From an uncultured Rhodospirillaceae bacterium (GTDB lineage: Bacteria; Pseudomonadota; Alphaproteobacteria; RF32; CAG-239), in NCBI GenBank assembly GCA_900313185.1, contig OMQI01000074.1, positions 1 through 5,244 on the forward strand: a DNA stretch of 5,244 nucleotides, written 5' to 3'. Made by a program: the position numbers and the translations under genes. The notes beneath the pieces are model-generated. The model ran no database searches. It saw only the letters and a list, made by a program, of their open reading frames with translations, and was not told the DNA's origin. The number at the start of each line of letters is the position of its first letter. The first letter of the stretch is position 1. This document shows positions 1 through 5,244 of this stretch, one piece after another.

Positions 1-198
1 CTTTGCACAGGCTCTTTTTATGGCCAGCATTTCAGCGTGTGAAGTGGCGTCACCCTTATGCGCACTTTTATTATAAGCTTTAGCAATAATTTCGCCGTTT
101 TGCGGATTAACTATCACCGCTCCCACCGGAACTTCATCTTGTTCAAAGGCCTTGTGTGCGCATTTAAGCGCTATTTCCATATATTCTTCATGTGTCAT
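1..198 (-). CDS. tadA: tRNA-specific adenosine deaminase TadA, N-terminal part (runs off left edge)
   Basis: Only the first 66 codons are in the window; the frame is open to base 1, so the gene is cut by the window and not broken. TadA converts adenosine to inosine at the wobble position (A34) of tRNA-Arg(ACG) in the cytoplasm, using a zinc-bound water. Seen: the family's N-terminal DEVPVGAVIV strand (residues 21-30) and the zinc/catalytic HAE motif at residues 54-56 (His54 ligand, Glu56 proton shuttle), followed by MLAIKRAC. The PCxxC zinc motif would lie beyond the left edge. The ATG at 198 is chosen because an in-frame TGA lies at 202-204, just upstream, so no longer start is possible. A weak purine stretch (AAAAAAGAG) precedes it. 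The gene is divergent from the rRNA-modification pair, an arrangement often seen in Alphaproteobacteria. Another cytidine-deaminase-fold enzyme, such as guanine deaminase, is possible but less likely. Confidence 0.9.
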   Translation of the reverse strand, partial: MTHEEYMEIALKCAHKAFEQDEVPVGAVIVNPQNGEIIAKAYNKSAHKGDATSHAEMLAIKRACAK

Positions 199-260
199 TA
201 TTCACTCTTTTTTCATACTTAGAGGCTATTATATAGCAAAATATGAAAAAGGGAAGAAAA
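199..260. promoter_or_regulatory. Divergent promoter region with overlapping -10-like hexamers
   Basis: This short A/T-rich gap lies between the divergent tadA and pseudouridine synthase genes. On the minus strand, 228-233 reads TATAAT, a perfect sigma70 -10 consensus about 30 bases upstream of the tadA ATG. On the plus strand, 227-232 reads TATTAT, almost the same bases, which would start transcription near 239. Neither has a convincing -35: CTTCCC or TTCCCT for tadA, and nothing good for the plus strand. Promoters are expected here because both genes must start in this gap, but the exact assignment is inference. A plus-strand start near 239 would give about a 20-base leader to the ATG at 261 and almost none to the ATG at 243. 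Confidence 0.4.
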
Positions 261-977
261 ATGGCGGAAAGAATTGCAAAATTTATAGCCAGAAGCGGAG
301 TATGTTCCCGCCGGCAAGCAGAAGAAATCATCAGGCAGAAAAGAGTAACCGTTAATGACGAAATAGTGAAAAGTCCCGCTTTTAATGTGGAAGGTGATGA
401 AAAAATTTTAATTGACGGTGAAAAATTACCGCAAATAGAGCATACAAGACTTTGGCTCTATCACAAGCCGTCTGGTTTGCTGACCACTCACAAAGATACG
501 GAAAATAGGGCTACGGTTTTCGATAATTTACCACCTGAAATGCCACGGGTTATCAGCGTAGGAAGACTGGATTTAAATTCCGAAGGTTTGTTGTTGTTGA
601 CTAACAGCGGAGCCTTATCACGGCAATTGGAATTGCCGGAAAATGGTTGGAAACGACGCTATAAAGTGCGGGTACACGGTTTTGTGGATAAAAAGAAATT
701 GGCCGAGTTGGAAAAAGGCGTCATGATTGACGGAGTGGAATACGGAAAGGTAAAAATAGAATTTGAAGGACAAAATTCGGCTAATGCGTGGCTGACCATA
801 ACTTTGAGTGAAGGCAAAAATCGAGAAGTGCGTAAGCTGATGAAGTACATAGGTTTGGAGGTGTCACGACTTATTCGTCTTTCTTACGGACCTTTTCAGC
901 TTGGCAGTTTGAAACGTGGCGAAGTTAAAGAAGTCCCGCAAAAAGTATTAAAAGAGCAATTGGGAAGCAAACTATGA
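261..977 (+). CDS. rluB: rRNA pseudouridine synthase, RsuA/RluB/RluE family
   Basis: Isomerises a specific uridine in rRNA to pseudouridine; RluB members act on U2605 of 23S rRNA. Seen, numbering from the ATG at 261 (238 residues): an S4 RNA-binding domain at about 3-50 (ERIAKFIARSGVCSRRQAEE), the entry to the catalytic domain LWLYHKPSGLLTT (64-76), the catalytic-loop motif GRLDLNSEGLLLLTN (101-115) with the nucleophile Asp104, and the conserved GKNREVRKLM (185-194) and RLSYGPFQLG motifs. The length is normal for the family. An in-frame ATG at 243 would add MKKGRK. The start at 261 is preferred because GGGAAG (251-256) lies just upstream, the same purine motif that precedes rsmD, and because family proteins usually begin right at the ERIAK segment. 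The 3' end overlaps rsmD by four bases, so the two are probably translationally coupled. Family membership is certain; RluB rather than RluE or RsuA is the best guess from motifs and from the gene order seen in Alphaproteobacteria. Confidence 0.92.
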   Translation: MAERIAKFIARSGVCSRRQAEEIIRQKRVTVNDEIVKSPAFNVEGDEKILIDGEKLPQIEHTRLWLYHKPSGLLTTHKDTENRATVFDNLPPEMPRVISVGRLDLNSEGLLLLTNSGALSRQLELPENGWKRRYKVRVHGFVDKKKLAELEKGVMIDGVEYGKVKIEFEGQNSANAWLTITLSEGKNREVRKLMKYIGLEVSRLIRLSYGPFQLGSLKRGEVKEVPQKVLKEQLGSKL

Positions 978-1516
978 GAATAGTCGGCGGAAAATATCGT
1001 GGTAAAAAATTGTGGGCACCGGCCGGAAAAGATGTGCGCCCCACTTCGGAGCGAGCCAGAGAAGCAATATTTAATATAATGTATTCGCATTTAGGCGGAG
1101 AATATTCAGAAATGAAACTGGCAGATATTTTTGCCGGTACCGGAGCTTTCGGATTAGAGGCGATGTCACGTGGTTTCAAAGAAGTAACATTTGTTGATAT
1201 TGATACCGAACCGGTGCAAAAAAATATTAAATTATTTCCTCAGGAACTTGAAAAATTAAAAGTTATTAAGGCTGATGCCACCAGATTACCACGGGCACGC
1301 CAAAAATATGATATGGTATTTATGGATGCACCGTATGCATTGGATTTGACACAAAAAGCTCTGCAGCAATTACTTAAACAAGGCTGGCTAAAAGAAAAAG
1401 CTTTGTGTATTGTCGAAATCAGACAAGACGAGCAATGGGAGTTACCGTCGGAACTCGAATTGGTAGATGAACGAGTTTACGGCTTGGCCAGAGTACTGTT
1501 TTTGATTTTGAAATAA
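974..1516 (+). CDS. rsmD: 16S rRNA (guanine(966)-N2)-methyltransferase RsmD
   Basis: Transfers methyl from S-adenosylmethionine to N2 of G966 in 16S rRNA during 30S assembly. Seen in 180 residues: the N-terminal signature MRIVGGKYRGKKL and RPTSERAREAIFN (22-34), the SAM-binding motif I DIFAGTGAFGLEAMSRG (51-67), the acidic end of strand 2 at VDID (74-77), D101 in KADATR, and the catalytic motif IV MDAPY (117-121), where most relatives have DPPY or DPPF. The length matches the family. The ATG overlaps the upstream stop codon (ATGA, 974-977) with GGGAAG six bases before it, which fixes the start and implies coupling with the pseudouridine synthase. No hairpin terminator is visible after the stop, so some readthrough into the next gene is possible. 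The identification is firm. The Ala in motif IV is the one deviation; the catalytic Asp and the aromatic residue are kept. Confidence 0.95.
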   Translation: MRIVGGKYRGKKLWAPAGKDVRPTSERAREAIFNIMYSHLGGEYSEMKLADIFAGTGAFGLEAMSRGFKEVTFVDIDTEPVQKNIKLFPQELEKLKVIKADATRLPRARQKYDMVFMDAPYALDLTQKALQQLLKQGWLKEKALCIVEIRQDEQWELPSELELVDERVYGLARVLFLILK

Positions 1517-1530
1517 TTTTGTCAAAAGTA

Positions 1531-1559
1531 TTGCTATTTACAAAAAAATATGGTAAATT
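1531..1559 (+). promoter_or_regulatory. Candidate sigma70-type promoter for the 806-codon gene
   Basis: In the 72-base gap after rsmD, TTGCTA (1531-1536) and TAAATT (1554-1559) are spaced by 17 bases and resemble -35 and -10 elements. Transcription would start near 1566, leaving about a 23-base leader that carries the ribosome binding site. A second -35-like hexamer, TTGTCA (1519-1524), has no -10 at proper spacing. The prediction is by eye, and the A/T-rich background makes chance matches likely. Confidence 0.4.
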
Positions 1560-1578
1560 ATCGGCAAATGATTTAATC

Positions 1579-1585
1579 GGAGGGG
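1579..1585 (+). promoter_or_regulatory. Strong Shine-Dalgarno site
   Basis: GGAGGGG lies just before the ATG at 1589, with five bases between the GGAGG core and the start codon. It is clearly stronger than the GGGAAG-type sites of the two upstream genes. It fixes the start of the large unknown gene and suggests that the gene is translated on its own and not by coupling to rsmD. Confidence 0.75.
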
Positions 1586-1588
1586 CTT

Positions 1589-4009
1589 ATGGTCAAGACA
1601 TATATCGAAAACGAGGTTGTACCGCAAATACCGGAAGAATATTCCGAGGAAAATTTGCATAAAAAGTTTGCCGCACGTCAAGAGGAACTTTGGAAAGAAA
1701 TCGAGGAAAATCTCGAACATTATAACTATTTGAAAAGAACTGAAAAAGAAGCTGAAGCGACAGGCAAAGAGTCGGCGTATGTCTCCAATGATGATTTGAA
1801 AAAAGAATTGAAACTCATTCGCACGCAAACCGAAGGCTATCGTGTTGAAACCGATGGTATAAGAGAAGAAAGCAAATTGTTGCAAAAATACGGTTCGGCA
1901 TTCGCCAGATTGTATTATATCAAAGATCAACACGAGAAAAAAGGATACGATGAAAAACTGTCATTTACCGAAGTTGATATTACCGGCAACGGAGATATCA
2001 TAACCGACAGTCAACATTATGGTATGAGTTTTGATCCGGACGGAAAATTAACTCAGCCGGCATTGGTGGTTAAAGTTGACGATGATTTGCAATTTAATGT
2101 AGGTATGATGGAATTTAATAAACCAAACAGCGCACCGGAAGTTAAGTTACAAATTTCGTTTGATGAAGATACGGCACAAAATCTGGATACCGATAAAGTG
2201 AATGCTATTTTCGATTTTTGCGAAAAGTACGGTATTTCTTCTTCAGATATGATTGTGCGTCGTTTTGACGGTTCGATTGATGATGGAGCGGTTCAAGAAA
2301 AAATAAGCCGTTTGATGGCAGAAGTTGAGGCTAAACGAGCAGAACAGGCAGAAAAAGCAGCTCGTGAAGAGTATAATGAACAACAAGCTCGTGAAAAAGA
2401 ACTCGTAAAAGACATAGAAAAGCAAGCGCAAGAAATCGGTGTGGAATTACCGAAAGGATTGACCTTGGAACAAGCCGTGAAATTTGCTGATGAAAAATTT
2501 CCGGCAGCCAAAAAAATAAACGGAGATGATATATCTGCCGATTTGCCTAAAGACGATGGTATCATCAGAGCTGAGTTGCGAGAGGGCGCTAATCCGGTAG
2601 CATCGTTTAAAGCAAATAAGTTGCAAAAGAAAGAAATGTTATCACAGGCTCAAGATGCATCTCAGGAAAATACCGAAACCTCACAACAGCAGACGATTGC
2701 TCAAGCAAGTCAGGCAACGGCGCAACAGCAATCTGTGGCTGTTCCGCAACAGGCTCCTGCCGTAAAAGCCCCGAAGAAATTTAAGAAAGCAGACGTTGAA
2801 AAACAATTTGAAAAGTTTTTAGAAGAAGGTATGGCAAAAAGAAAGGATTTGTCGTATTTCAAGACACATACCGGATTGTTTGGTTTCGGCTGGACTGAAT
2901 ATATCGTTTATGATACCGAAGATAAAAAGAATCGTAAAAACGATGGCAGAGAAGATAAAAACGGCAATGTTAAGTATACATATTCATTCAAATTATTCAT
3001 AAGACAAGCAAGTGACGGCAGTATGCATTTTGCTTATCGTACCCCGTACCATAAACCGGTGAGTGAAGATGTAGTAGACGGTATCGTCAGTCAGCTTAAA
3101 GATTTAGGCTTCACTCATATTAATTTCCCGAACGGTATGCCGGATAAGGAAAAAGGTGTATGGCGCAAGATGATGGCCGAAAAGGGATTGGTTCCGATAG
3201 GAATGAGCTTGAACAGATCTAAAGCCGAAGGTATGATTAAGGCGGCTAAAGAAAAACTCAGCAGTGAAGAGTTTTCCAACTTCAAATATAAGTTGGCTTT
3301 GCAGATGGATAAACGTAACAAGGAAAAGGGCAAAAAAGTTGATAAATCCGAGCAGGATTTTATCGACGGATTGCTGATGGCACGCAAATACGAAGCCTTT
3401 TCCAACGGCTATTCCGAAGTACTAAAGGGCATTATTACAAGATTGGTACATCCTGAAGTAGAAAGACCTGATGGTAACGGTGCCATAGAAAAAATTGCTG
3501 CAATGGCTAACCTGCGTCGTGTGTTTAACGTATTTAAATCCGGCGTCGAAAATGGTAATATCTTAAACAGTAGAGTGTTGACAGATAAAGAAAAAGAAAT
3601 GATAAAAAATACTCCGGAATTGTTGGGTAATCCGAGTAAGTTTACCGGAGGTCAATTTGCTCAGCTGTATGATATTATGCTTCACCAGACTAAAGAAAAT
3701 GTTCACACCGAGCTGGAGAAAAAATTCAGAGAGCCGGGTGCTAAACGTGCCGATGAAGCTATTAAGCAAGGTGAATTTAATGCAGCCTACAACAGTTGTA
3801 AGAGTATTATCAAAGAGTTGAAGGCTTTGGGTGTTGATGAGATCGACCTACCGGAAACAACTACCAAATTGCCGTATAATGCTCCGATCAGAACCAAACC
3901 TACTCCTACTCCTACAAATGCACCGACAAATGCTCAAACAAAGCCTGCACAAAATACCAATTCGGGAATTGTTGCGGCAGCGCATAGTTTTGACAGAGGG
4001 GATAGATAG
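1589..4009 (+). CDS. Large multi-segment protein of unknown function (806 residues)
   Basis: I do not recognise this protein as a whole. No signal peptide or membrane segment is visible, so it is probably soluble. Segments: a charged helical N-terminus (about 18-115); an Asp-rich, likely alpha/beta part (about 121-230) ending in MIVRRFDGSIDDG; a Glu/Ala/Lys/Arg-rich coiled coil (about 232-282); a helical part (283-345); a low-complexity Gln/Ala/Ser linker (351-397); a compact aromatic-rich part (about 398-550) with FGFGWTEYIVYD, FAYRTPY, GFTHINFPNG and KGVWRKMMAEKGL; a Lys-rich helical part (550-755); a Pro/Thr/Asn tail (about 760-790); and a short end, GIVAAAHSFDRGDR. The 398-550 part loosely resembles LPD7-type domains of polyvalent and relaxase proteins (strands, helix, xxGF/W-x-x-I-x-x-xG, then W-x-x-A/M and a Gly-turn), but this is only by eye. 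The start is set by a strong ribosome binding site. It probably has its own promoter, and it ends at a terminator shared with the convergent gene. Base composition and codon use look like the neighbours, so recent transfer is not evident. The reading frame is surely real, because it is long, uninterrupted and has good signals; the function is unknown. Confidence 0.9.
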   Translation: MVKTYIENEVVPQIPEEYSEENLHKKFAARQEELWKEIEENLEHYNYLKRTEKEAEATGKESAYVSNDDLKKELKLIRTQTEGYRVETDGIREESKLLQKYGSAFARLYYIKDQHEKKGYDEKLSFTEVDITGNGDIITDSQHYGMSFDPDGKLTQPALVVKVDDDLQFNVGMMEFNKPNSAPEVKLQISFDEDTAQNLDTDKVNAIFDFCEKYGISSSDMIVRRFDGSIDDGAVQEKISRLMAEVEAKRAEQAEKAAREEYNEQQAREKELVKDIEKQAQEIGVELPKGLTLEQAVKFADEKFPAAKKINGDDISADLPKDDGIIRAELREGANPVASFKANKLQKKEMLSQAQDASQENTETSQQQTIAQASQATAQQQSVAVPQQAPAVKAPKKFKKADVEKQFEKFLEEGMAKRKDLSYFKTHTGLFGFGWTEYIVYDTEDKKNRKNDGREDKNGNVKYTYSFKLFIRQASDGSMHFAYRTPYHKPVSEDVVDGIVSQLKDLGFTHINFPNGMPDKEKGVWRKMMAEKGLVPIGMSLNRSKAEGMIKAAKEKLSSEEFSNFKYKLALQMDKRNKEKGKKVDKSEQDFIDGLLMARKYEAFSNGYSEVLKGIITRLVHPEVERPDGNGAIEKIAAMANLRRVFNVFKSGVENGNILNSRVLTDKEKEMIKNTPELLGNPSKFTGGQFAQLYDIMLHQTKENVHTELEKKFREPGAKRADEAIKQGEFNAAYNSCKSIIKELKALGVDEIDLPETTTKLPYNAPIRTKPTPTPTNAPTNAQTKPAQNTNSGIVAAAHSFDRGDR
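3899..3915 (+). repeat. Short in-frame tandem repeat CCTACT
   Basis: CCTACT occurs twice in tandem followed by a partial third copy (CCTAC). It encodes the PTPTPT start of the Pro/Thr/Asn-rich tail of the unknown protein. The six-base unit keeps the frame, so copy number could vary between strains without breaking the gene. It is short and may be simple low complexity. Confidence 0.45.
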
Positions 4010-4021
4010 ATTGGCAAATGC

Positions 4022-4055
4022 AAAAAAAACGGAAGATTTTCTTCCGCTTTTTTTT
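4022..4055. terminator. Bidirectional intrinsic terminator between convergent genes
   Basis: A six-base-pair stem, CGGAAG (4030-4035) with CTTCCG (4041-4046), closes the five-base loop ATTTT. It is preceded by eight A (4022-4029) and, after a single C, followed by eight T (4048-4055). The stem with a T tract on each strand fits Rho-independent termination in both directions. It lies 12 bases after the stop of the unknown gene and 3 bases beyond the stop of the serine dehydratase gene, which is read from the other strand. It would keep the two convergent transcripts from running into each other. Confidence 0.85.
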
Positions 4056-4058
4056 GAC

Positions 4059-5244
4059 TTAGCAATTAATGGCATTCTTAGCAATGCCGGCTAAAGAAGT
4101 TTCTTTGTAATCACTGTTTAAGCTTAATCCGGTTTCATACATTGTTTTGATAATACTGTCTAAGCTGACCACATGGGTTCCTGTGCGTTGCAGAGCAAGT
4201 CTTGCTGCATTTACTGCCTTAATTGCTCCCATGGCATTACGTTCAATACACGGCACTTGCACCAATCCGCAAATAGGATCACAGGTAAGTCCTAAATTGT
4301 GTTCCATGGCAATTTCGGCTGCATTTTCAATTTGCTGATAGCTTCCGCCCAATGCTGCAGCCAAACCTCCGGCAGCCATAGAGCAGGCTACACCGATTTC
4401 ACCTTGACAACCGACTTCTGCACCGGATATGGAAGCATTGGAACGATATAAACTGCATATAGCCGATGCGGTTGCCATAAAGGTAATGCTGGCATTTTGC
4501 TTATCTGCATCATTACGGAATTTGCTATAACGTTCCATATAGCGCATAACCGCCGGAATCAAGCCGGCCGAACCCATTGTAGGAGCTGTTACCATTCTGC
4601 CGCCGCAAGCATTTTCTTCGGCAACAGCAAAGGCCCAAATATTTATCCAATCAATGGCTGTAAGAGAGTCGGTGGCATTGCTTTCAAAACGATTTATCAA
4701 GCGTTCATACATTTCTTTAGCGTGTCTTTTTACTTTCAAACCGCCGGGTAAAATGCCGTCTTTGGTAATACCTATATCAATATTTTCCTGCATAATGGCG
4801 GCAAGTTTTAAAATTTGTTTGGATATTTGAATTTTTCTGCCCCAAATAGCTTTTTCATTTTGCAAAATGAGTTCGGCAATTGACATTTTATTTTGCCTAC
4901 ATATCTCCATTAATTCGGCACAGTTATTGAATTGATAAGGAACATCGTAAGGTTTGCGATCGATACGTTGTCCGATTTCATCTTGTCTGGCAATGGTTCC
5001 GCCTCCGACCGAAAAATAAACTTCTTCCAACAAGATATTATTTTTGTTGTCGTATGCGGTAAATTTCATACCGTTTGAATGTTCCGTCAAACAAATTTTC
5101 TTTTCCAATGTTATATCTTTTTCCATAGAAAATGAAATTGTCTGCGAATGCGCCACCTTAAGTTTTCCGCTTTCTTTTACTTCTCCGATGTAATCTGTTT
5201 GCGGATTAATGTCTTCGGCATTGATGCCCATAAAACCGTAAACA
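4059..5244 (-). CDS. sdaA: L-serine ammonia-lyase (L-serine dehydratase), single-chain iron-sulfur type; N-terminus beyond right edge
   Basis: Deaminates L-serine to pyruvate and ammonia using a [4Fe-4S] cluster. The frame stays open through base 5244: the ATG at 5231 is preceded in frame by codons for V-Y-G-F, and this stretch aligns with the middle of the beta domain of E. coli SdaA, so that ATG is internal. The SSSHT-type substrate motif must lie past the edge. Seen, numbered from the Met at 5231: end of the beta domain with FSVGGGTI (73-80); alpha domain with GILPGGLKV (159-167), EENACGGRMVTAPT (205-218), SGAEVGCQGEIGVACSMAAGG (269-289), LTCDP (315-319), VPCIERNA (326-333) and MYETG (364-368). 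The cluster cysteines are Cys275, Cys317 and Cys328. The chain ends in Cys390, matching the C-terminal cysteine that is the fourth ligand in the Legionella enzyme. It is fused as one polypeptide, unlike the two-subunit SdaAA/SdaAB of Firmicutes. It is convergent with the unknown gene and shares its terminator. The paralogue names sdaA, sdaB and tdcG cannot be told apart here. Confidence 0.95.
   Translation of the reverse strand, partial: VYGFMGINAEDINPQTDYIGEVKESGKLKVAHSQTISFSMEKDITLEKKICLTEHSNGMKFTAYDNKNNILLEEVYFSVGGGTIARQDEIGQRIDRKPYDVPYQFNNCAELMEICRQNKMSIAELILQNEKAIWGRKIQISKQILKLAAIMQENIDIGITKDGILPGGLKVKRHAKEMYERLINRFESNATDSLTAIDWINIWAFAVAEENACGGRMVTAPTMGSAGLIPAVMRYMERYSKFRNDADKQNASITFMATASAICSLYRSNASISGAEVGCQGEIGVACSMAAGGLAAALGGSYQQIENAAEIAMEHNLGLTCDPICGLVQVPCIERNAMGAIKAVNAARLALQRTGTHVVSLDSIIKTMYETGLSLNSDYKETSLAGIAKNAINC

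Noticed and set aside
202..216. Four-codon minus-strand reading frame (ATG AAA AAA GAG TGA) just before tadA, as a leader peptide
   Set aside because: Too short, with no ribosome binding site and no attenuator-like hairpin; chance is the simplest explanation.
243..260. ATG at 243 as the start of the pseudouridine synthase
   Set aside because: There is no ribosome binding site at usable distance (AGAGG at 221-225 is 17 bases away), the added MKKGRK is not typical of the family, and the ATG at 261 has a purine site just upstream. It cannot be fully excluded.
1976..2044. EF-hand-like calcium loops in the unknown protein (DITGNGDI and DPDGKL)
   Set aside because: The conserved Glu at loop position 12 is missing and no flanking helix pair is evident; Asp/Gly-rich turns are common by chance.
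3831..4094. Plus-strand 87-codon reading frame overlapping the end of the unknown gene, and other overlapping frames inside the large genes
   Set aside because: They lie in alternative frames of well-supported genes, lack ribosome binding sites and have compositions typical of shadow translations.
5229..5231. ATG at 5231 as the start of the serine dehydratase, giving a complete 390-residue protein
   Set aside because: The frame stays open upstream to the window edge (codons V-Y-G-F), and the sequence there aligns with the middle of the beta domain of known SdaA. The normal protein is about 450 residues, so the gene is cut by the window and not truncated in nature.
1..5244. CRISPR array, insertion sequence, tRNA or rRNA gene, riboswitch
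   Set aside because: No spaced direct repeats, terminal inverted repeats, transposase motifs, or conserved RNA stretches were seen; the only intergenic gaps are about 60, 72 and 49 bases.

Overview
The window reads as chromosomal DNA of a low-GC alphaproteobacterium. By eye it is A/T-rich, with GAA and AAA as the favoured Glu and Lys codons. A tadA-like deaminase gene sits divergent to a pseudouridine synthase gene that overlaps rsmD, a neighbourhood familiar from Alphaproteobacteria, and the pseudouridine synthase has alphaproteobacterial-looking motifs such as PRVISVGRLDLNSEG. An oxygen-sensitive iron-sulfur serine dehydratase would suit an anaerobic or gut lifestyle. Both the lineage and the lifestyle are inferences from gene order and motifs; no rRNA or other marker gene is present.

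Layout. Positions 1-198 (minus) hold the first 66 codons of tadA, which runs off the left edge. A short divergent control region (about 199-260) separates it from an RNA-modification pair on the plus strand. This pair is an RluB/RsuA-type pseudouridine synthase (to 977) and rsmD (974-1516), coupled by a 4-bp ATGA overlap. After a 72-bp gap with a plausible sigma70-type promoter and a strong ribosome binding site comes a large gene of unknown function (1589-4009, 806 codons). It has a charged N-terminal part, a coiled coil, a Gln/Ala/Ser linker, a folded C-terminal part and a Pro/Thr-rich tail. A compact bidirectional terminator (about 4022-4055) separates it from the convergent L-serine dehydratase gene (minus, stop at 4059), whose reading frame runs off the right edge.

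How the genes relate. tadA, the pseudouridine synthase and rsmD all modify translation RNAs: the tRNA wobble base, 23S or 16S rRNA pseudouridine, and 16S m2G966. They form a housekeeping block. The serine dehydratase is a separate metabolic gene that converts serine to pyruvate and ammonia. The 806-residue protein between them is the only part not explained by known families. One segment of it weakly resembles the LPD7-type domains of polyvalent and relaxase proteins, but this is a hypothesis. No mobile element, CRISPR array, tRNA or rRNA gene was seen.
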